DNA from: Daldinia sp. FL1419
Taxonomy: Eukaryota; Ascomycota; Sordariomycetes; Xylariales; Hypoxylaceae
Assembly (NCBI GenBank): GCA_025201765.1
Contig: MU623673.1
Coordinates: forward strand, 1 to 18,651
Reading direction: 5' to 3'
DNA: 18,651 bases
Made by a program: the position numbers and the translations under genes. The notes beneath the pieces are model-generated. The model searched no databases. It had not been told where the DNA came from and was given only the letters and a program-made list of their open reading frames with translations. This document shows positions 1-11,457 of the stretch, piece by piece (positions within the stretch are counted from its first letter, which is position 1; each line of letters starts with the position of its first letter).

Positions 1-1763
1 ATAATAAAATATAATTTAAAAAAATAACTATTATAAAAGGCATTATTTCTTAAATATTTAAATAAAAATAATTTTTTATATTTAATTTAAAAATTAAAAT
101 AATTATAAATTAAAAATTTTATAGAAAATAATTACTTTAAAAATTCAAATTATTTATTATTAATAATATTATTAGAACCACCTTTATTAAATATTAATAA
201 TATATTATTAATATTTTTTTTAAATAATTTAAATATAAATTATTTTAATTTTAAAATTATTACCTTACAAAATTTATTATAATATTCTAATACCTTATTT
301 GGAATATTTATCCTAAATTTATTAAATAAAGATTTAGGCATTAACTTAATAATAATCCTAAATTAAATTACATACTTTACAACCACATTAGATTGGATAC
401 TTAAATCATTTAATTTATTAATTGTAATAATAAAGTGGTTCTATTAAGGCAAATTAATAAAGATTTTTAAAATATTATAAAATCCTTTCCAATACCTTAT
501 TAATAACTTTAGAAATAAAAATAAGTACCATAACCTTAAATAATATTATTAAATTAGAATTAATAAATAAATAGTTAATGTTTAAAAAAAATATATTTAA
601 TTACTTAATAATATAAAGGTATAGAAGGATGTTCCTAGGAAGTACTAACAAAATAACCCCAATAATAGAAACAGGAAAAACCCTTAAAAATCTCTCATTA
701 GCTAAATAGTGCAAAAAGATTAGGTTTTAATAAAATCAATAGAATAAAATATATAAATATATAAAGTACTATTTAAAAAAAAATCTTAAAAATATAGTAA
801 TTAATAAAAATATTATAACCAAACTTTAAAAAACCCTTGAAAAAGAATATAAACCATAAGAAAATATAATATTCCAAAACTTAATATTTAAATAAAATAC
901 TATCTTATTAAGCTCTAAAAGATTAATTATAATATTATCATTAAAATTACAATAATTTTAAATTAATTTTAAAAAATTAAACTAAATTTGCGCAATTAAC
1001 AAACCCTACTTAATTAACAAATTCTTTAACATTTTAAGAAATAATTATAATATATTCCTTATTACATTTTTTTAAAACCATAATATTATCCCCTTACAAA
1101 ATAATATTAATTAAATTATTAAAATTATTATTAATATTAACAATATTATTAAATTAGTTTAATAAAAAAAATAAACCTAAAAATTTAGAAATAGGGATAA
1201 TAAAATAATTTTAATTAATTACTTTAATAAGGGCAAAAAGTGTAAAAAAAGATTAAATCCTATATATATTTATTATATAATTATAAGGTACTATATTATA
1301 ATTTACAATCCTACCAAATACTTTTAAAAACACCTGGAATTATGATTATAAAGTTAGCGAAGTAATATGAAAAATAAACCTAAGAAGGTTAAAAAAAAAA
1401 AAAAAATTTATTACTGCAGTATTAACTTACAAAGATTCTTAAAACATATTAGAACTTATAATTACTATAATATTTATAATATTTAATAATATTATAACTA
1501 AAGTATTAATAAATCCATTAAAATTAAATATTTTATTTAGATTTTTTTGGGGATACTTACCTAAAAAACTAAAGTACAATATATTAAATAAGGTACAAAA
1601 TAACTAAATACAAGATATACCAATAAAACTATTAATTTCTACAATTACTTTTATATTAAATTATATACTTACCAATTTATTTACAATAAGGACATTAAAA
1701 ACCCTAGGATTTATAATTATAAATAAACCTAAAACCAAAAAATTAATAGTTAAATTTAAAAAA

Positions 1764-4700
1764 GTAATTATAATTAATAATGGTTATAATTAAATTAATT
1801 ATTATAATAAAATATTATTTATTAACCTACATTTATATAAAGGACTATATATTTACAATATTAATAAAAAAACCATTATACCTAAATTTTAAAACATTGT
1901 AACAATTAAAATCACTATAAATAAAAATTTTAAAATAATTAAAATTTTAAATACTATATATTGCCCTAATCTAGTTTATAACCTTATTTTAATATTATAA
2001 CTAATTTGTAAAGGCATTAAATTCCTATTTTAATAAAATTTAATTTATAAAATTAAAAGTAAAAAAATATTTTTAATTATAATTAAAACAAATAATTTAT
2101 ATATAATTAATTAAAAAGATAATTATTTTAATATAATAAGTTTTAATATAGCTTTTTATTTTTATTTTATATTTAACCTTTTACTCAAAATATAATATAA
2201 AAGATTAAAATATTTTAATAATTAAAATCTTAAAAAATTAATAAGAATATTTATAAGTATAAAATTTTTAAAAAAATATTATTTGTATAAAATTTATATA
2301 AAAAGTAAAATAAATAAAATATTTTATAAAAAATCTTTAAAAAAAGATATTTATAAATTAGAATTATTATATTTAAATAAAGTTGGTATATTTATAAATA
2401 TTTAAGATATTAATAATTATAAAGGTTAATTAATAATAATTTATAATTTTTTATATATAATTTGGGCCATTTTATTCAAAAATTTAAAAAATTAATTATA
2501 AATTTTTAAAGATTTTTTTGAAAAGTGGAAGAAATCCAAATAATAATGTTATATAATTACCTTAAATATTTTAAATATATATACCAATAATAAATTCAAA
2601 TATTTTTATTAATAAAAGGATATAGTAATTAAATATATAATTATAGGGTAATTTTAATTAGGGAATTTTATTAAAAATATTATTAGTAAATTTAAGGTTA
2701 AAATAAGGACTATTTTTATATAAATCAAAAGGAATAGGGTATTAAATAAATATTAATTAATTATCATATAGATAATTTTATATATTATAAATAAATTACC
2801 TTATAATATTTTAAATAAAATCCCATATAAGGTTTAATATAAAGATGTATCAAATTTAATATATATAGTTATTTCAAGCTTAAATAAATATTATTTAAAA
2901 GATTAGAAAATTAATATATTTTAAAAAAGAATCATAATTTGTAAAATATTAGGTTATATAAGTAATAATATATATATTTATAAGGTATTTTTAATAAATA
3001 AAAATAAAGTAATTAATATTAATAATATAATATTTAAAGAAGAATATTTATATATATTAATAAATGAATTCACAACCTTAGGAAAATATATAAAATCTAA
3101 ATTAATATTACTACTATTGTTATATACATGTATAAAAAGTAATAATATTACCTAGGAATTACTTAAGAATTAATTTATATTAAAATTAGTCCTGAGTTAA
3201 ATAGGCCTTAACTTACCACTTATATTTAAAGAATTTAATAATATATTATAAAATAATTAATTAAAAAATCTTATACCTTTAAGAAGATTAAGTATATAAT
3301 TAGGTATACCTATGTAAAAATAACCTCTTAGATTATATATGGGTAATCCTTTATAGGAACTTTTTAAATATAAATTTAGATAAATAGTATTATAATTATT
3401 ATTGTATAGATATTAATTTAAAATAAATTTAGTTTTTATATATATTATATATTTAATTAATATTATAATTATTATTATAAAATTTAAATCCAAATTATAC
3501 TAAAAAATCAAATATAATTTTAAATGGTTTAAATGGTGTAAAGTTATAAGTATTAAATACCAATTATTAATAAATAATCATACGTAAAAATTCTACAATT
3601 TACCAACAAAATGAAAACCATTTTTAAATAAATGGGTTTATAAAATAAAAAAAGGTCCCAACAGGGAAATTATTTAATATAAAATTAGATAGGTTATATA
3701 AGGCTTTAAATAAGTTAAAGAATTGAATTATATTAATACCTTTACTTCAATTATTAAACCTATAAATTATAAAATAATCTTCATTATAATAATTACTTTG
3801 GACTTAAAAGTTAAATAAATAAATATGGTTATAATATTCCTATATAAAAATATTAATAAAGATATATATATTAAATAACCCCTTAAATTCAATAATAAAA
3901 TAGGTAAATATTATAAATTTAAAAAAATCCTATATAACCTTAAATAAATATTAAAGATATAATATCAAATATTATTAATATATTTATTTATTTTAAATTT
4001 TAAAATATTGGATTTAAATATAAATATATTTGTAAAAAATTATAATTATATAATAATTTATATTAATAATCTATTAATTATAGAACCTTTTAAAATCAAA
4101 ATTAATAAAATTAAGATTAAATTTATTAAAAAATTTAAAATAATTAATTTAGGTCTTTATTTATATTACTTAAAAATAGTTATTAAAAGGAATTACCTTA
4201 ATAAAATTATAAAGTTTAATTAAAAAATATATTTGGAAAAAATTATAAAAGATTTTGGTTAATAGGAATTTAATCTTATAATTACTTTAATTAATATATT
4301 AAAAATTATAAAATTTTTAAATAATTATACTGTATTAATCAAAGATATTAAATAATATGTATAAATTATAAAATACCTAATATATATTATAATAGGTATT
4401 AAACCAAATATAACATACACTATCTTATATTTAAATCATTATATAAAAAATTTCATTATAATATATCTAATAATAATAAAAAAAATCTTTAAATATCTTA
4501 AAAATATTTTAATTTATAAATTCACATATTAAAAAAACCTAAGTAATTTTATAAAGTAAATAGATATTAATTTTGCAAAATATATATAATTTAAATAATT
4601 AATTTCAAAGTATATCTTTAATATCAATAATGGGGTTATTAATTAATCATTAAAAAAATAATTTATTATAATTATATTAACATATAAATCTAAATTTAAA

Positions 4701-5018
4701 GGTATAGTAAATACCATAAAAGAAATCATATAATTATATTATTTATTAATAGAATTAATAATAATACAAAATCAGGTCACCACTATAATCATTTTTAAGA
4801 ACAACCAAAAAGCATTAATATTAATCAAAAATCCTTAGTTCTATGTATATACTAAATATATTAAAATGGATATATATTTTTTTTAAAAGAAATAATAATC
4901 TAGAAAAATCAATTATATATATATTTTTATTTAATAATAAATAATTAATAACCTTATTAAATTATTATTTAAAAATATATTTATTAGGTTTAAAAATACC
5001 TTAAGATTTCAATTGTAA
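1764..5018 (+). pseudogene. copia pol polyprotein relic: protease, integrase, RT, RNase H
   Basis: All recognisable domains lie in one reading frame. Near 1764-1785, VIIINNG corresponds to a retroviral-type protease WIIDSG with Asp and Ser read as Asn. Near 2190-2225, *YKRLKYFNN corresponds to the GAG-pre-integrase motif WHKRLGHLN. The integrase region follows, with a GNF remnant of the GGEF-type motif near 2660. Near 2820-2960 is a TPYE/WY-like segment ending LGYISNN, typical after the copia integrase core. Reverse transcriptase runs from about 3560 to 4290, with INNHT, LNKWVYKIKKGP, INTF and the catalytic YVDDLL box read as YINNLL near 4060. RNase H shows NNQKALILIKNP and YTKYIKMDIYFF (copia RTKHIDI-HF) near 4800-4880. 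A degraded DGLTKPL-like segment precedes the stop at 5016-5018. Dozens of internal stops remove function, yet I saw no frameshift among these landmarks. The left limit is only the first domain I recognise, not a start codon. Confidence 0.82.
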
Positions 5019-5204
5019 AACGAGTAGGAGATTTTAAGAAAAAGGTATTCCATAACCAATAAAAACCTTAATATAAAATAATTTCCAATAAATATAAACC
5101 AAAAATTTTAGACTTAAACTAAATTTAACCTTTAAATGCAATTAAAAACACTTTTATACACATTATTAAGAATTTTAAAAGGCAATATATTTTTTATATT
5201 ATAT

Positions 5205-5224
5205 AAAAAAAAAAGAAGGAAAAA
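5205..5224 (+). other. candidate polypurine tract of the copia element
   Basis: A 20-nt run of only A and G lies about 190 nt after the pol stop, where a plus-strand primer site is expected just before the 3' LTR. In such AT-rich mutated DNA A-runs are common, so position is the main support. A short TA repeat follows at once. Confidence 0.35.
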
Positions 5225-5612
5225 TTCTTTATATATATATATATACCAACTAATAAAAGTTAAAATATAATATAATATAAATATATTATATAATAAGAAA
5301 TACTTAACTTAAATAATTAAAAAAGAAAAGGTTAAAAAACCTACCTTACAAAAACCTTAATAAAAACCTATTTCCATTAACAATATATTTTAAACCTTAA
5401 AAAACATAAAGATACAAATAAAATCAAACTAAAAAAATATTTAGGGCTAATTATGGATATAATTTAAGTAAAAATATTGGAATATATATAATTAATATAT
5501 AAGGATATAATATACCCTATATCCATAACCTTATATATTATAGATATACCTATTTATTCTCTAAAATAGACTTAACAATATAAATAACTTACCTTATACA
5601 TGCATTTTATTT

Positions 5613-7835
5613 CAACAAAGATTGTGGGAAGCGATGTTGACAATGGTGATCTTGGCGAGACGATATTGACACCGGCAAGATAGTGGTTATATTAGCACGA
5701 TTGTGTTGATGCTGGAAAGTAGGTATTGATGGATGGTGGTAATGTTTTAAAGATGGAAAGGAAAGAAACGCTTCCATCGGCATGAAATATATAGGCTGCC
5801 TCGGAATCTAGCAGGACTAGAAAAGTTAGGATACAAGTGATTGCAATGCCAAAGTACCTATGAATATAATTATCACGAAGCGCGGAGATTTAACTGACCA
5901 TGGGACTACAAAATTCTTGCGTATAAAGTAAGTTCTTTTCTGTATAGGTACCTAAGATATCTAGCTAAGACGTCTAAAATCCCGACAACAATATTCATAA
6001 CTACAATAGTCGCATATACTATTAAGAATTTGGGTGTATCGTAACATCGATTATTTCTTAATAATAGCTTTTTCTATCATCTATCCTGGGATATCAATAC
6101 TTAATCGTATGTAGAGTGCTATCAGAGAGCAATTGAAGTAAACAAATTCGAGCCTCGTGGTTACTAACTTGAAAGAGTGATGGTATTTTCACGCCATCAT
6201 GTCAACCTCCCTATTTTATTAACTACCTCCTACTTAGGTATATTGGGCACAGGAAACTTACACCGAATTAAACATTCTAGAAAGAAAAATAAAATAAAAA
6301 TAAAAAAAGAGCACCTAACAACCTTCCCATTCAATTTAACATCCAGGCAACGAAGGCAGGTAAATTTGCCCCAAAATTACAAAGAGAATGGTATATTATT
6401 TGTGTAGTTTTTAATTCATTGATTATTGTACAATATGCTTAGGCTTGACAATATTTTGTCGTCCTCTAGCTCTTCGAAACATACTTATTTACTGAATGAC
6501 ATGGAGATTTGAGCAATTAATAATACGATATAGACAAGGAAGCAAAGGAATAAGCTATGGAACCAAAAGGGTGACGCGACTATCGTGTTTCTGTAAACGT
6601 CTTATTTAGCATCTTCATACTAATCACGCCAAAGCGTAATTTTCCAAAATAAGGGAAGTCATACTGGGATAACTACCTATGCTATTACTGTCGATGGATG
6701 CGGATTTGTCTGGCTATATTCACCACCACATAATAGATCGGAGCTAACGACTTTGAGCATCCATCATTTAAGACACTTGAGTCATATCGTCTTTGGTTAG
6801 GTAGGTGGAATAGGGTTAGTTTCACACGCACTTAGACTTGACCGTCAGGGAATATAATCAGGGAAGGGAGTATATCCGCACTATTGTGTATATATGACGG
6901 GCGAGCAACGCATAAGCTGCTAGCTAGAATACTAAGCGTTGTTAACCCGGTACATATATACGACCATTTTAAAACAGCTTCCCTGTTGTTTCTTAACGTT
7001 CACTCTATGGTTGACCTCCATCAAGGGTACTCTTTGACATTGCCGCGCAGGACCACGATGGGCAGTCGGCCACCAGGGCTCTAGAATCATCAACAGCATC
7101 GCCGTAGAAAGGGATAGCTTTGAAGAGAATCCTTTTGATACCTGTAAAATTATCTTGTTTCTGTACGCACCAATTCTGTTACAAATCATCATAATGCACT
7201 TAAATCTCTGACGCCTATATATTATTAGTTGTTTATACATGGCAGGTCCGCAGTTTAAGCATAGCTACATGAGTTCTCCCATGTGAATATGGTCTCAAAT
7301 TCCAAAACCATACCTAGCACCTCCACACTCCACTTATACGTAACAACCAAGACCTCGAAAGGTTCAGGATGCCGTGCTGGGGGATCGACGAATTAACATC
7401 TAATGGACAATATACCACAGTTTCATTGGGATAAATTTATTACGGTGTGGCGCAATAAATTAATATACGCGTTACCTGGTAAAATCATGAGCAATGTTAA
7501 AACAGGCACTGAAGATTCACCAAGTCCGATGTCTTAAATGCTATATACAGTTTATAAAGTAGCAAACGAAACGGCGATCGAGTTACTGGAATTGAATTAC
7601 GTGGTTATCAACGTCAAAAGTATTTTCTTCTATTTCACAGTCGAATGGACTAACTACTTCAGATATATAACGTTTATAAATGGCCGAGTAAAGCAAGCTG
7701 CAAATTCCATCCTGTGCTTTTACAGGCTATCATTTGGTTATTAAGAGAAGATATGTGTAAATGAGGACACGAATAAACCATGGTTCCTTAGTATAGCAAG
7801 CTCAATTCTCTGTAGTTAGGCAACTAATAACCCAT
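5613..7835. other. intergenic region, no supported gene
   Basis: Base composition returns to ordinary values directly after the transposon. The first 150 bases (about 5625-5770) are G/T-rich with loosely repeated GATGTTGA/GATATTGA-like words, perhaps an old degenerate tandem repeat. The rest has only short open frames without recognisable domains or convincing splice structure. One stretch on the minus strand, about 7135 down to 7020, is open for some 40 codons after a TTTTACAG acceptor-like site, but it matches nothing I know. A TAGGTACCTA palindrome lies at 5945-5954. I see no tRNA, CRISPR or intact mobile element here. Confidence 0.6.
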
Positions 7836-8901
7836 TTAATCCACTAGCCTGGACAAGTGTAGACCGTCCCAGAGGGGAACCAGTAGTGTCTCCAGGCGCT
7901 CATTCCCAGCCGTGAAGTCATTGTACTCACGAATGGCAGCTACGTTGCGAGCTTCGGTTGTTTCAGGTTCGCCATAGTTACCGGGTCTCCAGGGGTTGTC
8001 GGAGCTAGAATCCGCAACTAGGCCTTGGCGGAGTGTGTTGTCGGCTGCGATAATGCCACCAGGCCGGACGAGTCGGTTCTTGACGCCCGGTGCTGACATC
8101 TCTAAGATCTGACGTAGGTAGCCGGGGTAACCAGTCTTGTCTGCGTCGATGAAGATGATGTCATAGGGTTCACTTGTATCAGTGAGCTTCGCGAGACTAT
8201 TGGTATTCGGAGATATCGAGTTAGTTATATGTTAAGGAGGCGGAAGGGAGAGAAAGGTTTACTTACGTCTCGGAAGCGGCACCCACATGAACATCAATGT
8301 TGTCATAGCCGTGCTCCTTCCAAGCTTCTTGTGCTAACTTGGCGTACTCTGGGCTGTACTCGAGGCCAGTGACTTTGCCCTGAGGACCGACGGCATGACT
8401 CCAAATCACTGTAATGACGTAAGTTGGCGATCGGTATCAATAAATGTTCAAAGGAATATGGAGATGCCTCGGGATGATCGCTCCCAAGCGAATCTCGTTT
8501 ACGAGTGCTAACGCCCGAGATGGGTTAAAAGGAGGAGTGAATATGGATATTACATACTAGCCGAGTACCCAACGTAGACGCCAATCTCGAGGACTACTCA
8601 ACACGTTAGCTATATTTGAAACAATGTAGATTCGAATATATCATACAGAAATAGGGGGTCTGAGGACAAGAAAGAGCGTGTTAGACTTACCTCGTTTAGC
8701 ACCGATGGCTCGGGCAAAGAAGACAAGAGCCTGGGACTGAAAGGTAGAGATCATGTAGTTGGAGTCGGAGCGCTCCTCGAAGATTTTGGCATGGTAGTCC
8801 TTAATGGACCGAGGAATCTCAAGAGATTTCGCTTCCGAGTATTTGCTGACGCGCTCAGCCAGCGTTTTGGTGGCATAAAGAGGTGTCGTTCCTAACTTCA
8901 T
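7836..8901 (-). CDS. class I SAM-dependent O-methyltransferase (caffeoyl-CoA OMT-like)
   Basis: Four exons, 8901-8691, 8593-8558, 8408-8267 and 8196-7836, join in frame to 249 codons plus TAA. Introns are 97, 149 and 70 bp with GTAAGT, GTATGT and GTAAGT donors and TAG, CAG and TAG acceptors; GCTAAC and ACTAAC branch-like sites lie in introns 1 and 3. The protein matches family 3 O-methyltransferases (PF01596) in length and motif order. The SAM-binding motif I is VLEIGVYVGYSA (residues 71-82), the acidic ribose-binding position is E99 in GLEYSP, then IIFIDADK (143-150) and RPGGIIAADNTLRQG (174-188). By homology D147, D182 and N183 are the divalent-metal ligands. The family transfers methyl from SAM to catechol-type hydroxyls in the cytosol; the substrate here cannot be told. 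It has no co-oriented partner gene, so membership of a biosynthetic cluster is not shown. The exon structure was assembled by eye but every junction preserves family motifs. Confidence 0.93.
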
Positions 8902-9940
8902 AATGACGACTTCTATAAATCAAATTGTTGTAGTTGTGGTTATTCCTCCGCGGTTTCCAATGCCTGGTAAAGAAACGGCTGTATATTCAACAAGGTTAAC
9001 AATGGTAATCTGTATGATGATGAATATAACGGCGTGTGCAGATACGTACTTGGGAGTTGCTACTGAAGACAAAGAGTGTTGGAGAGACCTGTATTATGTT
9101 GAAGAAAAATCGCCGATCTATGGGGGATAGTTTTGACAAAGATTAAAATAAAAAAATTGTTGAGACCTCTGGGGATATTGTCGCAGTTGCCTGACAGTTC
9201 ATAGCTGACGTGGACGGGAGGTAGTGAGTTTCATGGAAGGAAGTCCCTACCTAGGTACCTACTTATATGCATCTGATAGGAAGTTGGTATGGCGTCACCC
9301 CCCACTAGTATAATACATACTTGATACTTGCTCAGTCACATACGTGCTGGTACTAGACCTTGAATCACCTAACCTAATGCATTGGGTACATGTTCCTGTA
9401 CCGACATACCTATAAATTACCTACATGTAGGTTAGATTGATCCGTATGTATCACGAACTATGCTGTATTAGGTACCCAAACCTTCGATGTTTTTAGGCAC
9501 TTAAACCGAACGGGAAGTTTCCATAGTCTACACCAATCACACAGAGCCGAGAGCCGAACCCCGGATTAAGATGATAGGGTTATTTTGACAGACCAAGCCC
9601 AAACTCTAGGACCTACCTCAGTTAGGTATTTGTTGTATAACCCGGATCAGATAAGATTATCTCCGGCTCGGATGGAGGGAACTAACATCTTAATCACAGC
9701 TTACTACTCCATGCTTCATATGGTTTGCTTCTTTAAGGACCTCATAATCTCTAATATATTTAGCTACGTACCTACTTATTATAAGTTTGCTAATAATTCC
9801 TTCGTGACTCACCCAATTTAAATTACGAGGCTTAATCGTTACATTAATAAGAACTCAAATCCTAAATGCGTAGGGCTTACAGATATCATGCCGTCATCTA
9901 CCGTTGCGCTGCCCGAGAGCTCGGATATCCGAGATGTCAT
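8902..9940. promoter_or_regulatory. intergenic region holding the methyltransferase promoter
   Basis: This is the upstream side of the minus-strand methyltransferase gene. The sequence just above the ATG is open for 75 codons on the plus strand but shows no domain. Palindromic words cluster here: TACCTAGGTACCTA at 9248-9261 and the perfect 14-bp palindrome ACCTACATGTAGGT at 9419-9432, with further TACCTA copies near 9605 and 9767. I found no convincing TATA box. Nothing else coding is supported. Confidence 0.4.
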
Positions 9941-10710
9941 AACCCAATCCACATAAGGAATTGGTCAGCATATCGAAGTTTCTCTCCAACTTTGGCCTCA
10001 TCTCGTCCTCCCCAGAACATGTACAAGCTAGTTGGAATCATTGCCTCGAATTAACTTACATTAGAATATTAGCGCCCACGCCGTAGATAGCTCCGACCGT
10101 TCCTGGCCGTCTTTGGTTTCGATATCATCTTGGAGGCTGTCCGATGTCGGTCATGTGGATTGCGGACGTATGGTATTTTCAGAAGAAATATCACTGAAGA
10201 AATGATGGAATCACGAGAAAACCTTTTCATACCACAAGATATGATCAGAATCGATAGGAACCGGATATAGGCGTAATCCGAGTTTCGGCGAACGATGCAC
10301 TATTACTACGCGAGGGAATTGGCAAAAGACTGGCCGCGTATCGCTAAATGATGAATCTTTAGTATTCGGATCCGCCTCGGCTTCCATATCTTCGCCGAAC
10401 TGTGGACCGAGCTCCGGATGGTGCAGATGATTAGGTACGCCTTGGGTTGGAATCTCTCGATAAATGCGCGCGTTATTCCTCGCTTGTAGGGCGGATTTAG
10501 GGGCTCTGTGATGGGACTCGATGGTCTGGACGGTGTAAGGATATATAGGGGATGAGGGGTGAGTTCCACTATAAAGCATTGACGATAGCATCGAGACCCT
10601 TCGTAACAGGGGAGGCAGATCCCACTAGACCACGGATGGCAACCAGTAATGCCGTTGGCCATTGCGGCCCTCATCTCTGGTAGCCACTTTCGCTTTGACT
10701 AACCTAGGTA
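9940..10710 (-). pseudogene. possible decayed coding fragments, family unknown
   Basis: Several minus-strand stretches read like protein but do not join. About 10670-10560 reads GPQWPTALLVAIRGLVGSAS and on to a TAG. An overlapping frame from 10591 to 10211 is open for 126 codons and contains PNHLHHPELGPQFGEDMEAE. About 10047-9938 reads IPTSLYMFWGGRDEAKVGEK and continues for 14 more codons to TGA, with GYDISDIRALGQRNGR in the next frame just downstream. Splice-like GTAAGT and CTAG words occur, but no arrangement gives one continuous product. I recognise no family. Either this is a frameshifted, point-mutated relic, a poorly expressed gene with several introns, or chance open frames. Confidence 0.22.
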
Positions 10711-11457
10711 AAATCCACATCTGAGACGTAGCGACGGAAAAGTCGGCGAGAGCTGCTTAGAGTAATAGAAGGGAAGAGGAATAGACTATGTTACGAATCG
10801 TTGCTCCCATCTACGCTGCTAAGGTAAGTATTAACACATCGAAAAGAATGAGTAACCCCGAAGGGTATAAAGCATCGTGACAATAAATTAAGTAGCCAAG
10901 ATATTACAATGTGAAGCCATGACGGGTACAAATGGCATGCTCGTAAGTAAAGCTATCGGGTGCATATAAAACGAACCTTGCAAGATCATCTAAGGCGGAC
11001 TCTTCATGTGAAAATTACTCAGGATAAATTTAGCGGGATCGACGATGATCGCCTTAAAGTACCTAGGCAGATAGAGGATAGATGAGTGCATCTATATTAG
11101 GCTGAGAGCGGGATTAGCCGCATTATCAATATCATGTCTCCAATAGACGCACGTATTACCATGTCAAGATCGTTACTATTAACGAGAATAAGGGATGACC
11201 ACGGGTATTGCGTTGGAATTCGAAAGTAGTCAGACTCGATCGAGAAAAGCGCAATGGACTAAGGGATATAACACATAGGCGCGAGTCATTATGCTTTTGT
11301 TAACTGACTTGCTCTTGGAATTGACATTCGGCTTGGCTATCACCCCCTACCGCTCTACCTTTATGCATTATCCCCTCTAATGACTTGCAGCCTCCCAAAC
11401 CCACAACCTTTTTTCTCAAACGCCGGTACAAATGTGCATAGGTACCATCGCTCTGTT
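10711..11457. other. intergenic region downstream of ORM, no supported gene
   Basis: No open frame with recognisable domains is visible on either strand. A short plus-strand start at 10789, reading MLRIVAPIYAAK then GTAAGT, resembles a first exon but nothing coding follows it. A TACCTAGG word lies at 11060-11067. The last part, about 11340-11457, would contain the 3' untranslated region of the minus-strand ORM gene. Confidence 0.5.

Larger units (their letters stand above)
1..5612 (+). mobile_element. RIP-degraded Ty1/copia LTR retrotransposon region
   Basis: This block is overwhelmingly A and T, with stop codons in every frame, and it ends abruptly near 5612 where ordinary base composition returns. 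In codon phase 1764, 1767 and so on, a complete copia-type pol can be traced to about 5018, with aspartate and glycine codons turned into asparagine codons and CAA/CAG/TGG turned into stops. That is the transition-only signature of RIP or of deamination of methylated cytosine. A polypurine run near 5205-5224 should precede the 3' LTR, which would then fill about 5225-5612. I could not define LTR termini or find a 5' LTR; the left end may lie outside the window. The first 1.7 kb presumably held gag, but I could not identify a gag domain or zinc knuckle. The order protease, integrase, RT, RNase H is copia rather than gypsy. The element cannot encode protein now. Confidence 0.85.

Noticed and set aside
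1632..1720. gag zinc knuckle just before the copia protease
   Set aside because: No frame gives the CX2CX4HX4C spacing even after allowing for C-to-T and G-to-A changes.
4008..4223. 71-codon plus-strand open frame as a separate gene
   Set aside because: It is a stop-free piece of the mutated copia reverse transcriptase, in the same frame as the rest of pol.
6177..6407. 76-codon plus-strand open frame
   Set aside because: Low-complexity lysine-rich product, no domain and no splice context.
6932..7240. 102-codon minus-strand open frame
   Set aside because: Product has no recognisable motif. A different minus-strand frame in the same place looks slightly more protein-like but is also too short to support.
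7538..7744. 68-codon plus-strand open frame
   Set aside because: No domain, isolated, and expected by chance in such DNA.
5613..7835. CRISPR array, bacterial operon or defence system
   Set aside because: No regularly spaced repeats or bacterial gene structure anywhere; the window is eukaryotic.
8903..9130. 75-codon plus-strand frame divergent from the methyltransferase
   Set aside because: Val-rich start and no motif; it lies where the methyltransferase promoter and leader must be.
10789..10830. Plus-strand first exon MLRIVAPIYAAK followed by GTAAGT
   Set aside because: No downstream exon with coding character could be found.
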